DNA of 64,000 nucleotides from Candidatus Krumholzibacteriia bacterium (GTDB lineage: Bacteria; Krumholzibacteriota; Krumholzibacteriia; G020349025). The stretch's first letter is position 1. Every line of letters starts with the position of its first letter. This document shows, piece after piece, positions 31,926 to 41,365 of this stretch. Both the position numbers and the translations under genes were made by a program. The stretch covers positions 1-64,000 of the forward strand of contig DASRJW010000131.1 of NCBI GenBank assembly GCA_035649275.1, in the 5' to 3' direction. Below the pieces are notes generated by a model, which saw nothing but the letters and a program-made list of their open reading frames with translations, was not told where the DNA came from and made no database searches.

Positions 31926-33521
31926 ATGCGCTGGCTATCCTGGATGCTCCTGCTGCTGGCGCCGGGCGCTGCGGCGGAGTCCTTCGTCCCCCGGGCCCTG
32001 GCGCCGGAACAGGGCGTGGACATCTTCACCCGCTCCGAGGCCGTACGGCTTCTCGGACGGGAACTCCTGGCCGAGCCGGCGGGAAGCGCCGTCTACGGCA
32101 GCATTCATGTCTACGATCGCTTCCCCTACGTCGAGTCGCGCTGGGTGGCGGTGACGAGCGACGCCCGTTGGCAGCGCTTGCTCTTCGGCGAGCTGGGCGC
32201 GGCGCCGCGCTCCTTCGGCAGCGGCGGCGCGGGGCCGGAGCAGTTCGGCGAGCCCCGCGGCCTCGCCTTCGCTCCGGATGGGCGGCTCTTCGTAGCCGAT
32301 CGCGCCCTCGGGCGGCTGCACGTGCTCCGGCTCGATCTCAGCGGCGCCGACCCGGCGCTCCAATACGTCACGCACGTGGACGGTCTGGCGCAGCCCACGG
32401 ACGTGGCGGTGCACGATGGCGGCACGCCGTCGGACCCGGCGGACGATCGTGTCCTGGTGGTGGAATCCGGGGCGCATCGCCTGTCGCTCTTCGCCGTCGA
32501 CGACGACCAGCCGACCAAGCTGACCGAGTTCGGTCATTCCGGCCCCGGCACCGGCGAGTTCCTCTCGCCGCGGGCGGTGGCGGTCGGCCGGCGCGACGGT
32601 GTATCGACCGACGAGATCTTCGTCACCGATTCGGGCAATCATCGCCTGGTGCGCCTCGTTCTCGCCGGCGGCAGCTTGCGCTGGGACCGCGCTCTCGATC
32701 TGCCCATGGAGGCGACCTCGGTGGATGCGGACCATCACGGCAACCTGCTGTTGACGCTGCGCCGCCGGAACGACGTGTGGAAGGTGTCGCCGGCGCTCGA
32801 AGTGTTGGCCACGTTCAACGGCGGCGCGCGGTCGCTGCAAGCGCCGCGCGACATCGCCGTGCCCTTCGCCTGGGTGCACGACCATCGGGCCGGCGCCACC
32901 GCGCCTGCTTGGCGCGGCCAAGGTTCGGCGCTCGTCCTCGAAGCGTGGCGCGAGAACGGGGGCGTTCGCCTCGTCGATCTCGGGATCGAGATCAACGCGC
33001 TGCGCCGGGCCAGCAACGGTGGCGTCGAGATGCAGCTCACCGATGCGGCGCGGGTGACCGCGGCGGTCGTCGGCGCCGACGGGCGCAGCGTGCGGCGCGA
33101 CCTCGGCACCTTGCCGGCAGGAACGCAGGTGCTCGACCTGCCTGAGCTGGACGGCGCCGCCCGGGTCGAGCTCGCAGCGGTGTCGCTCTACGACCAGAGC
33201 CGCCACGCGGAAAAGACGCTCGTCCTCGCGGACGCCGCGCCGCGCCGGCTCGTCGTGCAGCAGAACGTGCCGAATCCATTCAACCCGATGACGACCATTT
33301 CCTTGTCTCTGCCCGCGGCCGGGCAGGCGACGGTGGAGGTGTTCGACGTCAAAGGCCGGCGCCTGCGCCAGCTCTTCCAGGGAACGCTGCCGGCGGGGCC
33401 GCATTCCTTCACCTGGGACGGTCGTGACACGGCGGGCCGCCTGCAGTCGTCGGGGGTCTACTTCTATCGCGTGCAGGCGCTGGACGAGATGCAGGTGCGC
33501 AAGATGGTGATGGCGCGGTGA
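31926..33521 (+). CDS. Secreted NHL-repeat propeller with FlgD-like C-terminal module
   Basis: The 531-residue protein has a signal peptide (RWLSWMLLLLAPGAAA). NHL-type blades follow (FGEPRGLAFAPDGRLFVADR, LSPRAVAVGRR, EIFVTDSGNHRLVRLVL), then a short beta domain. The C-terminal module (about 445-531) starts at VQQNVPNPFNPMTTIS and ends GVYFYRVQALDEMQVRKMVM. Such modules anchor or sort secreted proteins in FCB-group bacteria. It lies 19 nt after the DUF3570 gene and overlaps the next gene by 4 nt, so it bridges the redox operon and the envelope-machine cluster. Confidence 0.83.
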   Translation: MRWLSWMLLLLAPGAAAESFVPRALAPEQGVDIFTRSEAVRLLGRELLAEPAGSAVYGSIHVYDRFPYVESRWVAVTSDARWQRLLFGELGAAPRSFGSGGAGPEQFGEPRGLAFAPDGRLFVADRALGRLHVLRLDLSGADPALQYVTHVDGLAQPTDVAVHDGGTPSDPADDRVLVVESGAHRLSLFAVDDDQPTKLTEFGHSGPGTGEFLSPRAVAVGRRDGVSTDEIFVTDSGNHRLVRLVLAGGSLRWDRALDLPMEATSVDADHHGNLLLTLRRRNDVWKVSPALEVLATFNGGARSLQAPRDIAVPFAWVHDHRAGATAPAWRGQGSALVLEAWRENGGVRLVDLGIEINALRRASNGGVEMQLTDAARVTAAVVGADGRSVRRDLGTLPAGTQVLDLPELDGAARVELAAVSLYDQSRHAEKTLVLADAAPRRLVVQQNVPNPFNPMTTISLSLPAAGQATVEVFDVKGRRLRQLFQGTLPAGPHSFTWDGRDTAGRLQSSGVYFYRVQALDEMQVRKMVMAR

Positions 33522-34141
33522 AGCGCCGGGTGCTGCACGCGGCGCTGGCGCTGGGACTCGCCGGTGGCAGCGCGGCGGCGGCGCCGCTCGAGCTCTGGCT
33601 GGAGCCGGTGCAGGCGAGCGCGCTCGTTCTCGGCCCGCTCTACACCAAAACGGCCGGTGTGGATGGCAGGAGCACGGCGCACCTCGGGCTCGGTGCCGCG
33701 GTGGGTTGGAAGTCATGGCAAGGCGCCGTCACCTTCGGTCGCGCGGCGCGCCACACCGACTTCGGCCTCTTGGAGGGGCCACGCGTCCGTCTCGAGCGCG
33801 CCGATGTACAGACCGAAGTGCGCTGGCGCGCCCCGCTCGAGCTCCAAGGCTTCGGCTTTCAGGCCGCCGCCGGTCTCGGGCGCTTGCTGCTGCGCTATCA
33901 CCCGGATCGCGTCGTCTTCAGCGCCGGCGGCGAGACCTTCGAGGTCGCGCTGGGGGAGACCGCCGCGTGGACACGCCAGGTGGCGGCAGAGGTCTTGCAT
34001 GACCTGCCTGGCAACGCCTGGATCGCGCTCAGGACGAGCTGGATCTTCTACGCCATGGACGTGGCGACCCCATCGGGCACGGAGCGACGTGACGTGCGCG
34101 ACGTGCAAGCAGGCGTGGCGCTGCGCGTCCGTTTGCGCTGA
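33518..34141 (+). CDS. Outer-membrane beta-barrel protein (small)
   Basis: The 207-residue protein has a signal peptide (ALALGLAGGSAAAA) and alternating amphipathic strands (HLGLGAAVGWKSWQGAVTFG, FGFQAAAGLGRLLLRY, WIALRTSWIFYAMDV), ending in ALRVRLR. It has the size and strand pattern of an eight-stranded barrel. No family name could be assigned with certainty. Position (GTG 33518 overlapping the previous stop; another barrel next) suggests it is the first barrel of a Glt/Nfs-like envelope complex. This is inference from gene order. Confidence 0.65.
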   Translation: MKRRVLHAALALGLAGGSAAAAPLELWLEPVQASALVLGPLYTKTAGVDGRSTAHLGLGAAVGWKSWQGAVTFGRAARHTDFGLLEGPRVRLERADVQTEVRWRAPLELQGFGFQAAAGLGRLLLRYHPDRVVFSAGGETFEVALGETAAWTRQVAAEVLHDLPGNAWIALRTSWIFYAMDVATPSGTERRDVRDVQAGVALRVRLR

Positions 34142-34162
34142 CGGCGAGCGGAGGACACACGG

Positions 34163-35062
34163 ATGCGGCAGAAGAGCCTGTGCCTCGGCGTGGCTTTCGC
34201 GGCCTGTCTCGGGGCGAGCGCCGTCGGCGCCGAGGAGAGCGGCTCGAGCGCCGCGGACAGCAGCGCGGCTGCGGCCGGGGCGGCCGGGGACTCGCCGGCG
34301 GCGCAGGTGCAGCCGACGCCCGGCGTGGCGACGACCGACTCCATCCCGCGAGCGCGCATGCGCGTGCGTCACACCCAGGTGGCGGTACTGCGGTCCGGCC
34401 CGGGACTCGAGCATGCCCTGGTGACGACGGTGCTCGAAGACGACATCGTGATCGTCGATGCGCGGACGGGCGAATGGTTCCATGCCACCGGGCCCGATGG
34501 CACCAGCGGCTGGGTGCACGAGAGCCTGCTCACCAACGATGTCGATCGCGATCGTTTCCGCTTCACCCCGGATCCGGGGAAGCGCGAACGCCAGGGCACG
34601 ATGCTGCTCGCGGTCTATGCCGGCAGCTACGCCGCGGATCGCGAGGACAACGCCTTTCTCTTCGGCGGCCGCTTCGGCTACGCCCTGAGCTCGCGTTTCA
34701 CCTTCGAGGTCGGCGTGGGGAAGACGCGCGTTGTCCGCAGCACCTATGTCATCGAGCAACTCTACGGCTTGCGACTCGAGGAGGAGACCTTCGACGTCTT
34801 CTTCTACGAGACCGGCATGGCGATCGACGTGCTGCCGCGGCGGCGGGTGACGCCGTTCCTGGGCGGCGGTGTCGGCGCCACGATCCTCAACGCCCGCGTC
34901 GAGCCCACTTGGTACCTGGCGGTGGGCACACGCGCCTGGCTGACGCGTCAGCTCAGTTTGCGCTGGGAAGTGCGGGACCACCGCCTCGAAGTGGGGAATC
35001 AATTCACCCGCTTCAACGGGGACAACCTGGAGTTCAGTCTCGGCACGGAACTCCTGTTCTGA
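34163..35062 (+). CDS. SH3-domain outer-membrane beta-barrel protein
   Basis: The 299-residue protein has a signal peptide, a Ser/Ala-rich linker to residue 60, and a bacterial SH3 domain (about 65-125: RHTQVAVLRSGPGLEHALV, GEWFHATGPDGTSGWVHESL). A C-terminal eight-strand barrel occupies 145-299 (GGRFGYALSSRFTFEVGVG, VTPFLGGGVGATILNA, LSLRWEVRDHRLEV, ending LEFSLGTELLF). The barrel resembles the 'outer membrane beta-barrel domain' proteins of myxobacterial gliding clusters. The SH3 part could bind peptidoglycan. It follows the smaller barrel by 21 nt. Confidence 0.75.
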   Translation: MRQKSLCLGVAFAACLGASAVGAEESGSSAADSSAAAAGAAGDSPAAQVQPTPGVATTDSIPRARMRVRHTQVAVLRSGPGLEHALVTTVLEDDIVIVDARTGEWFHATGPDGTSGWVHESLLTNDVDRDRFRFTPDPGKRERQGTMLLAVYAGSYAADREDNAFLFGGRFGYALSSRFTFEVGVGKTRVVRSTYVIEQLYGLRLEEETFDVFFYETGMAIDVLPRRRVTPFLGGGVGATILNARVEPTWYLAVGTRAWLTRQLSLRWEVRDHRLEVGNQFTRFNGDNLEFSLGTELLF

Positions 35063-35122
35063 GGGGAACGGCAGCCCGTGCAAGGGCGCGCCGACGCCTG
35101 ACGGGCCGCGGAGGTGATGACG

Positions 35123-35701
35123 ATGCAGCATGCGCGCTCGGGTCACGACCCGCGGCCGACCCTGCCACGGGCGATGGCGACCTGCGTGTGCGCCGCGATC
35201 TTTCTCCTGGCTTGCGGAGCGGCCTCGAGCGCCCGGGCCGGGGAAGCGGTGACGGCGCGGCAAAATCTCCCCGTCGCGCTCCAGGCGGCCGATGTCTGGG
35301 CCGACGACGCCCAGCTCGTCTGGGTGGAGAACGACACGCCGTTGGATGGCGCCGGGCGAGCCCAGGCCTGGGGCTATCTCTTCTACTCCCCCGGCTTGCA
35401 CGCCATGCGGAGCTATTCCGTCCGCGACGGCCAGCTCGTGCGCGCCGAAGATCAGTCGGTGAGCGTGGCGGCACCGGCACTGGAGACCTGGCTCGACAGC
35501 GGCGAAGTGCTGCAGCGCGCCTGCCGTCAAGCAGCCGCCGATGGCGAGCCCCAAGCGCTCCCCGAGAATCTCCTCCTCGTGCGCGGCGTCTTCGCGCCGC
35601 GCACCGCCTGGGTCGCTGTCTTCGCCCGCGCCGGGGGAACGCGGCTCTTCGTCGTCTGCGATGCCGCGAGCGGCGAGGTGCTCCGCTCTTGGAGGGGCTG
35701 A
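35123..35701 (+). CDS. Secreted protein of unknown function
   Basis: The 192-residue product was not recognised. It has a signal peptide (MATCVCAAIFLLACGAASSARA) with a possible cleavage after ARA, then a compact domain with VWADDAQLVWVENDTPLDG, AWGYLFYSPGLHAMRSYSV and NLLLVRGVFAPRTAWVAVFARAG. Three in-frame starts exist (GTG 35114, ATG 35117, ATG 35123); the GGAGG at 35110-35114 favours 35123 with 8-nt spacing. It shares one base with the next gene. Co-occurrence with barrels and TPR proteins suggests a periplasmic accessory part. Confidence 0.6.
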   Translation: MQHARSGHDPRPTLPRAMATCVCAAIFLLACGAASSARAGEAVTARQNLPVALQAADVWADDAQLVWVENDTPLDGAGRAQAWGYLFYSPGLHAMRSYSVRDGQLVRAEDQSVSVAAPALETWLDSGEVLQRACRQAAADGEPQALPENLLLVRGVFAPRTAWVAVFARAGGTRLFVVCDAASGEVLRSWRG

Positions 35702-36459
35702 TGCGCGGGAAGGCGAGCAGATTCCGCCGCCCTCTGTGGCTCCCGGCCGTCTTGCTGGTGCTCGCCGGCCTGGGGCGCGGGGCGGGCGCCGACGAGACCC
35801 AGGGGCACCTCGAGTTCTTCCGCCAGAACCGGGACTTCTTGCTCCGCGCCTTCGAGCGCGTGCCCGAACCGGGTAGCACGGCGCCGACCCAGCGGCACTG
35901 GGATTTCGATCCCTTCGCCGCCTGGGACGTGCGGGAGCAGCTGCGCGCCGCGCGGGCGGCGCACGACACCGCCGCGACCCCGGAGGATCTGCAGCAGTTC
36001 CATCTGGCCCTGGACCGGCTGCTCGAGGAAGCGCAAGCGGCCGCGGTGCGTTTGGACGATCTGGATCGCCGCTTCGCCGCCCACCTGCGCACCGCCGTCG
36101 AGGTCACCCTGGCAGCGGAGAAAAAGGTGCAAGTGGAGCGTCTCGAGGCAAGCCTGGATGGCGAGCCCGCCGTGGCCTGCACGCTCAGCGCCGCCGAACG
36201 CGAGGCCCTGGAAGCAGGAGGCATCGTGGAGGTGCTGCGCCGCGTCGTGGAGGTGCGGCCGCAGAATCTCGAGGTGCGCTGGTGGGTGCGCGGCGATCCG
36301 CAACCCCGCCAAGCGACGCACGTGCTCACCCCCGTGCCCGATGCGCTCGTCCGCGTGCACCTCGATGTCCCCGCAGCGGCCAGGCCGGTGACGCCGGTGC
36401 AGAGCACTCTCGGACCGGTGCCGAGCGCTCCGGTGCAGAGCCCACTCGGAGGCGGATGA
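35701..36459 (+). CDS. Secreted coiled-coil protein of unknown function
   Basis: The 252-residue product has a signal peptide (LWLPAVLLVLAGLGRGAGA). Its N-terminal region reads LEFFRQNRDFLLRAFERV, and the middle is a helical/coiled-coil part (about 75-150) with heptads such as QQFHLALDRLLEEAQAAAV. A beta region and a Pro/Val-rich tail with the repeated VQS(T/P)LG close it. No family recognised. It is coupled to the upstream gene (TGATG) and lies 3 nt before the giant TPR gene, so the three are very likely made together. Confidence 0.6.
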   Translation: MRGKASRFRRPLWLPAVLLVLAGLGRGAGADETQGHLEFFRQNRDFLLRAFERVPEPGSTAPTQRHWDFDPFAAWDVREQLRAARAAHDTAATPEDLQQFHLALDRLLEEAQAAAVRLDDLDRRFAAHLRTAVEVTLAAEKKVQVERLEASLDGEPAVACTLSAAEREALEAGGIVEVLRRVVEVRPQNLEVRWWVRGDPQPRQATHVLTPVPDALVRVHLDVPAAARPVTPVQSTLGPVPSAPVQSPLGGG

Positions 36460-36462
36460 GAG

Positions 36463-39400
36463 ATGCCTCGGCCCAGCGTGCGCCGCACGCTCGCAGCGTG
36501 CGCGCTGCTCTTCGGCTGCCTCGGCCTGCAGGCGCACTGCGCCCAGGCCGCCTCGGAGCGTGAACGCGCTCTCGTTTTCGCCGCTCGCCGCGCCGCTCTC
36601 GAGCTCGCCGCCGGCAGACCTGTCGCCGCGGCGCAGGTACTCCGGGAACTTCACCTGCAGACCCGGGGGGATCGGCGCGAGGTGGAGACGGCCCTGCTCT
36701 GGGCCGAAGCGGAGCTCCTCGCCGGGGCGGAACCCGACTCCCTTCTCTTGCAACTCGTGCGGGCCGACGACGACTTCGTCCGCGCCCAAGCAGCAGCACA
36801 TCTTCTCGGTCTCGCCGCGAGAGCGCCGGATTCCACCCGCGCCGGCGCCGCCCGGCTCTTCCTCCAGCAGGCCCGCGGTTACGACGGTCACGAGGACGAA
36901 GACGCCGCGGCGGGATTCCTGCTCGCCGCACTGCTGCTGCAGCGAAGCGGTGACAGGGCGGGGGCCGAAGCGGCGCTGCAGCGCGCTCGGGGTCCGGCAG
37001 GCACGGTGGCCAGGCTGCTGCGCGCCGAGGCTGCGCTCGCCGGCCAGGAGCCCGGCGAGGCGGCGGAACTCTACCTCCGCGTCGGAGCGGCGCGGGACAC
37101 CGGTGTCGCTCTCTGGGCGAGCGAGGAAGCGCGGCTCGGCCGCGCCCGGGCGCTCTCCCAGAGCGGTGAGCGGCGACGCGCCCGCGAGACGTTGGAGACG
37201 CCCTTCCGTGTGCCGCGCTTGCAGCACTACGCCCTTCTCCTCGAGGGACAGATCGCCTACGCCGACAGCGACCTCGCTGGCGCCGCCCGCGCCCTGGAAC
37301 GACCGGGCCTGGAAACGGTGGATGCGGTGCATGCGGCGGAAGCGGCGCTCTGGGCGGCGCAGGTGGAACTCGATCGCGGCCGCTTCGCCACGGCGGAGTC
37401 CCTGAGCACCGCGCTCGCGACGCGGCTGGCCGCTGGGCCCGACACCGCGCCGGAGTTGCCGGCAGAGCTCCGCTTCTCTCTCGCCGCCTGGCATGCCTCG
37501 CGCACCCGGGCGACTCTGGACGCCATGGCCCAGCGTGGTGTGCTGCGCCACCCCATCGAGGCGAGCAGCCTCGCGGCGCCGCCGGCGGTGCTCGTCTTCG
37601 CCACGCCGATCACGGCGGACACGCTCGCCGAGGGTCTGGCGCTCCAGCAGCCCTATCGGCACGGCGAAGAGGTCTGGGCCGCCGAGGCTCCTTGCTTGCA
37701 AGCAGCGCGGTCACTCCTCGACGCCCGTCTCTCCGAGCGCGAAGCCAGAGCGCAACTGGAAGAGGCCGAGCAGAACCTGGCGGTGCGCCTGCGTCTCTTG
37801 GCGCTCGCACAGCGGGAAATGGCAGCGCACCAGCAAGCCTTGGCAGCGCTCGAAGCCGCGGCGCGAGCGCTGCAAGCGGAGCTCGAGCACTACCGGGCGG
37901 CCCTGGCGGCGGAGGAAGCGGCGTGGCGCGCGGCGTTGCAGGGTCGCATGCAAGCGCTCCAAGCCGCGGTGCAAACACTGCAGCGCGAGAGCCTCCGGCT
38001 CGAAGCGCACTACCCCCGCGACCGCGGCGTGCGCCCTCACGAGGAAACCGAGCGTTCTCGGAGCGAGCAGGAGGCGGCTCGCGGCTGGATCGCCGCAGTG
38101 GACAGCTTGTGCAACGATCTCGCGCCGCGCCTGCAAGCCACGGTGCAAACCGTGTTGCGCCAGCGCGAGCCGGAGGCAGCAGCGCAAGCGCTCGCGGCGC
38201 TGCAGGCGGAGGTCGCGGCGCTCGTCGAAGGGACGCGGGGCCTGGCGCAGCGTCTGCAAGCGGCAGACGCGCTGGAGCGACGCGAGCTGGCCGCCGCCAC
38301 GGCACGAGAGCGCGAGGCGCACCGCGTCTGGTTCGTGGCGGTCGAGCGCACGCGCGTGGCGCGCGCGGCGCTCGAAGCGGAGCTGGCGGCCAACGCCAAG
38401 GCGCGGCGGGCGGCCTATGCGCAAGCCGCCTGCGATCTGGAGGCCACGGCGGCCTTCGTGGGTGCTCTGGAAGACACCAGCGGAAACCAGCAGCCCCGGC
38501 TCGAGCATGCGGCAGCGAAGCTCGACACCTTCATCTCCCGCTATCCGCGCTCGCCGCGAGCGGACGAAGCACTCTATCGCTTGGGTGAAGTGCACCTGCG
38601 CCGGGCTGCGCTCGCCTACCTGCAGGAGCTCGGCGCGGTGACCGCCGCCGGTGGGGAAGCAAGGAGCGCCGCGCTCCCGCTCGAGCTCTACGCCGATGCC
38701 ATCGCCGCTTTCACCCGGCTGCAGCAGACGTGCCCCGAGTCGCCCCGCTTGGTGGATGCGCACTTCCAGCTCGGCTTCCTCTTCGCCGAGATCGGCAGCC
38801 CGGAGATCGCCGTCACCCACCTGGACAGCTTCCTGCTCCATGCCCCCGTCGGCGATCGGCGCCGCGGCCGAGCGGCGCTGCGCCTCGGCGAAGCGCACGT
38901 GGTGATGGACGAACTCGAAGCGGCTTTCGACGCCTTCGGCGTTGCCGCCGCCACGGAGGAGCCGGACATCCGGCCGGTGGGACTCGTCAAGCGTGCCTGG
39001 TGCGCCTTCGAGCTCGATCGCTACGAGGAAGCGCGCCTCGCCCTCCGCGCTCTGCTCAGCAGCGACTCGAAGGGCGCGGTGGATCTGCAGGCGGAAGGCT
39101 TGGAGCTCTTGGCCCTCTGCTTCGCCGCCGACACGCGGGGACCGGAAGCGGCGGCGGAGCTGGAGCGCTGGGGAAATCCGCCGTTCCGTTTCGTCGTGCT
39201 GCGCCGCATGGGCCAGCTCTTCGCCGCCCGCGCTCAGTACGACGATGCCATCGCGACCTGCCGCACCCTGGAGGAAGAGTTCCCGCTGCACCCGCGCCTC
39301 GCTGCGGTGGCGGTGGAGGAGCTGCGTCTCGTGGCGCTGCACCAAGGCCAGGAAGCGGCGCATGCCCGCGCCGCGGTCCTGGCGCCGCTCTTCGCCCCCG

Positions 39401-41265
39401 AGGGTGCTTGGGCGCGCGCGGTCGGCGCTTCCGGCAGGTTGGCGGAAGCGGGGAAAGCAGGCGACAGGGCCAGCTTCACCGCGGGCGAGGACGACGCCGT
39501 GCAACCGGCATGGCAATCCCGTCTCGTCGAGGAAGATCGGGAAGCGGGGCGAGCCGATTCGCTGGCGCGGGCGTTCGCCGACCCGCGCGCCGCCGCGGCG
39601 CACATGGCAGCCCGCTTGCGCAGCGCCGCCGTCTTCGCGCATCAGCAAGGGCGCGCCGGCGGTGCTGGAGCACCGGAACATCTCGAACGTGCGGTGACGC
39701 TGTACCGGCAAACGTTGACTCTCTTCCCCGGCGCCGAGGGCGAACCGACGACTTCTCTCTACCTCGGTGAAGCGCTGTTCAGCCTCGAGCGCCCCTTGGA
39801 GGCTGCTGCCGCTTATGACGCCGCCGCCTCCCACGTGGCAGCGGACAGCACCACGCGGGAAAGCGCGCGAGCAGCGGAGCTCGCCGCGTTGGACCGGGCC
39901 GCGGCGAGCGACGTGACGGTGCTGGAGCGTTACGAGGAGGTCACGCGAAGGTACCTCGCCACGCGACCGGCGGATGCCCGTGGTCTCGACGCGCTGGAGC
40001 GCGTCGGCAGCCTCGCCTTCGCCGCTTCGCGTTACGAGACGGCGGAGAAGGCCTACACCGACCTCGCGGCACGCACGTCCGACCCGGTACGGGCGACCAC
40101 CGCCCTCAAGATCGCCGGCGACACCTGGTACCGGCGCGAGAGCTTCGAGCGTGCGGCCGACGGGTACGCTGCGGCGCTGCAGCGCGCCCCGGCGACCGGG
40201 GCCGACTCCCTGGTGCAGGCGTTGCGGGTTCTCGTGCCCGGCGCGCTCTTCCGGGCCGGAGCGGCGGCGGAAGAGAAGGGCGAGGCGAAGCACGCCGCCA
40301 CCTTGTTCGAAGGCGTGGCGACGGAGCACGCCGATTTCTCCGCTGCCGACGAGGCGCTCTACCGTGCAGCGCGGCTGCGCGCCAGCCATGGGGACACCTT
40401 GGCGGCGCTGGGGGACTACCAGAAGCTGGTGGCGGCCAAGCCGAGCTCACCGCTGCATCCCGATGCGTTGCTCGAGCTCTCGGCGCTCCGCGCTGCTCAC
40501 GGCGAGAGCGGAGCCGCAGCGGCGAGCTACCGCAGCTTCGCCGTGACCTACGCCAAGCATCCGCAGGCGCGACCGGCGCGGCTGCGGGCCGCGGAGCTCT
40601 ACACCGCGAGCGGCGACAGCACCGCCGCGGACAGCGAGTACGCCACGCTGCTCCAGGACCTCGTGGCCGCCTCGCCGGCGGACACACCGCTCGTGGCGCA
40701 GCTCTGGTTGCGCCGTGCTCGTCTGGCCCGCACGCCCGAAAGCGGTGCGCCGCATTGCGAACAGGCGCTCCACTGGCGCGCCGGTCTCACGCCGGCGGAG
40801 CGCGCCGAAGCCGCCTACCGGAGCGCCGAAGCCTTGCGGCCTGCATACCTGGCCCTTCCTCTCGAAGCCCCGCTCGACGCGGCTCTGGAACGGAAGAAGA
40901 CGGCGCTGGAGGGCGTCCTCAACGGATATGCCCAAGTGTTGCGCGATCCCGTGCAGCCGTGGCATGCGGCAGCATGTCTGCGCGTGGGCGAATGCTTGGA
41001 CCATTTCGGCGCCGCTCTCGCCGCGAGCCCGGCGCCGGCGGAGTTGGGCGCCGCCGACCTGGAAGCATTCCGCGCCGCCCTCGGGACGCAGGCCGAGGCG
41101 CTCGGCAGCCGCGCCATCGATGCCTGGTCGCAGGGCTTGCGCGGGGCGCAGGAGGACCGTGCAGCCTCTGCCTGGGAAGTCGCGCTGCAGTCCCGGTTGT
41201 ATCCGGCGCTGTCTCGACGCGTCCCCACCCGTCCGACGCCGTTCTTCGTCTTTGTTCCCCCTTGA
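36463..41265 (+). CDS. Giant secreted TPR / coiled-coil protein (GltD/NfsD-like candidate)
   Basis: The 1600-residue protein has a signal peptide (LAACALLFGCLGLQAHCAQA). Helical repeats occupy about 30-400, a long Ala/Glu/Arg-rich coiled coil 420-690 (for example LEEAEQNLAVRLRLLALAQ), and many TPR units 690-1500, including ADEALYRLGEVHLRR, PRLVDAHFQLGFLFAEIG, TTSLYLGEALFSLERPLEAA and ADEALYRAARLRASHGDT. It may span the periplasm as a scaffold. Size, TPR content and position before a TPR lipoprotein, a small secreted protein and an AgmX-type protein recall GltD/NfsD of Myxococcus. That assignment is inference. Confidence 0.75.
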   Translation: MPRPSVRRTLAACALLFGCLGLQAHCAQAASERERALVFAARRAALELAAGRPVAAAQVLRELHLQTRGDRREVETALLWAEAELLAGAEPDSLLLQLVRADDDFVRAQAAAHLLGLAARAPDSTRAGAARLFLQQARGYDGHEDEDAAAGFLLAALLLQRSGDRAGAEAALQRARGPAGTVARLLRAEAALAGQEPGEAAELYLRVGAARDTGVALWASEEARLGRARALSQSGERRRARETLETPFRVPRLQHYALLLEGQIAYADSDLAGAARALERPGLETVDAVHAAEAALWAAQVELDRGRFATAESLSTALATRLAAGPDTAPELPAELRFSLAAWHASRTRATLDAMAQRGVLRHPIEASSLAAPPAVLVFATPITADTLAEGLALQQPYRHGEEVWAAEAPCLQAARSLLDARLSEREARAQLEEAEQNLAVRLRLLALAQREMAAHQQALAALEAAARALQAELEHYRAALAAEEAAWRAALQGRMQALQAAVQTLQRESLRLEAHYPRDRGVRPHEETERSRSEQEAARGWIAAVDSLCNDLAPRLQATVQTVLRQREPEAAAQALAALQAEVAALVEGTRGLAQRLQAADALERRELAAATAREREAHRVWFVAVERTRVARAALEAELAANAKARRAAYAQAACDLEATAAFVGALEDTSGNQQPRLEHAAAKLDTFISRYPRSPRADEALYRLGEVHLRRAALAYLQELGAVTAAGGEARSAALPLELYADAIAAFTRLQQTCPESPRLVDAHFQLGFLFAEIGSPEIAVTHLDSFLLHAPVGDRRRGRAALRLGEAHVVMDELEAAFDAFGVAAATEEPDIRPVGLVKRAWCAFELDRYEEARLALRALLSSDSKGAVDLQAEGLELLALCFAADTRGPEAAAELERWGNPPFRFVVLRRMGQLFAARAQYDDAIATCRTLEEEFPLHPRLAAVAVEELRLVALHQGQEAAHARAAVLAPLFAPEGAWARAVGASGRLAEAGKAGDRASFTAGEDDAVQPAWQSRLVEEDREAGRADSLARAFADPRAAAAHMAARLRSAAVFAHQQGRAGGAGAPEHLERAVTLYRQTLTLFPGAEGEPTTSLYLGEALFSLERPLEAAAAYDAAASHVAADSTTRESARAAELAALDRAAASDVTVLERYEEVTRRYLATRPADARGLDALERVGSLAFAASRYETAEKAYTDLAARTSDPVRATTALKIAGDTWYRRESFERAADGYAAALQRAPATGADSLVQALRVLVPGALFRAGAAAEEKGEAKHAATLFEGVATEHADFSAADEALYRAARLRASHGDTLAALGDYQKLVAAKPSSPLHPDALLELSALRAAHGESGAAAASYRSFAVTYAKHPQARPARLRAAELYTASGDSTAADSEYATLLQDLVAASPADTPLVAQLWLRRARLARTPESGAPHCEQALHWRAGLTPAERAEAAYRSAEALRPAYLALPLEAPLDAALERKKTALEGVLNGYAQVLRDPVQPWHAAACLRVGECLDHFGAALAASPAPAELGAADLEAFRAALGTQAEALGSRAIDAWSQGLRGAQEDRAASAWEVALQSRLYPALSRRVPTRPTPFFVFVPP

Positions 41266-41286
41266 CGGAATGCTCCTTGCGACGCT

Positions 41287-41311
41287 CCAGGCGATCCATC
41301 GATCGCCCTGG
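41287..41311 (+). terminator. Hairpin after the giant TPR gene
   Basis: CCAGGCGATC (41287-41296), loop CATC, and GATCGCCCTGG (41301-41311) pair along ten positions with one bulged G. No T-run follows, so it may be a processing or attenuation element and not a strong terminator. It sits in the 100-nt gap before the TPR lipoprotein gene. Confidence 0.35.
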
Positions 41312-41365
41312 TCTCGTGACGCCGCACGCGTTCGTTCCGGCAGCGAGCTGGAGGGATTGCACCTC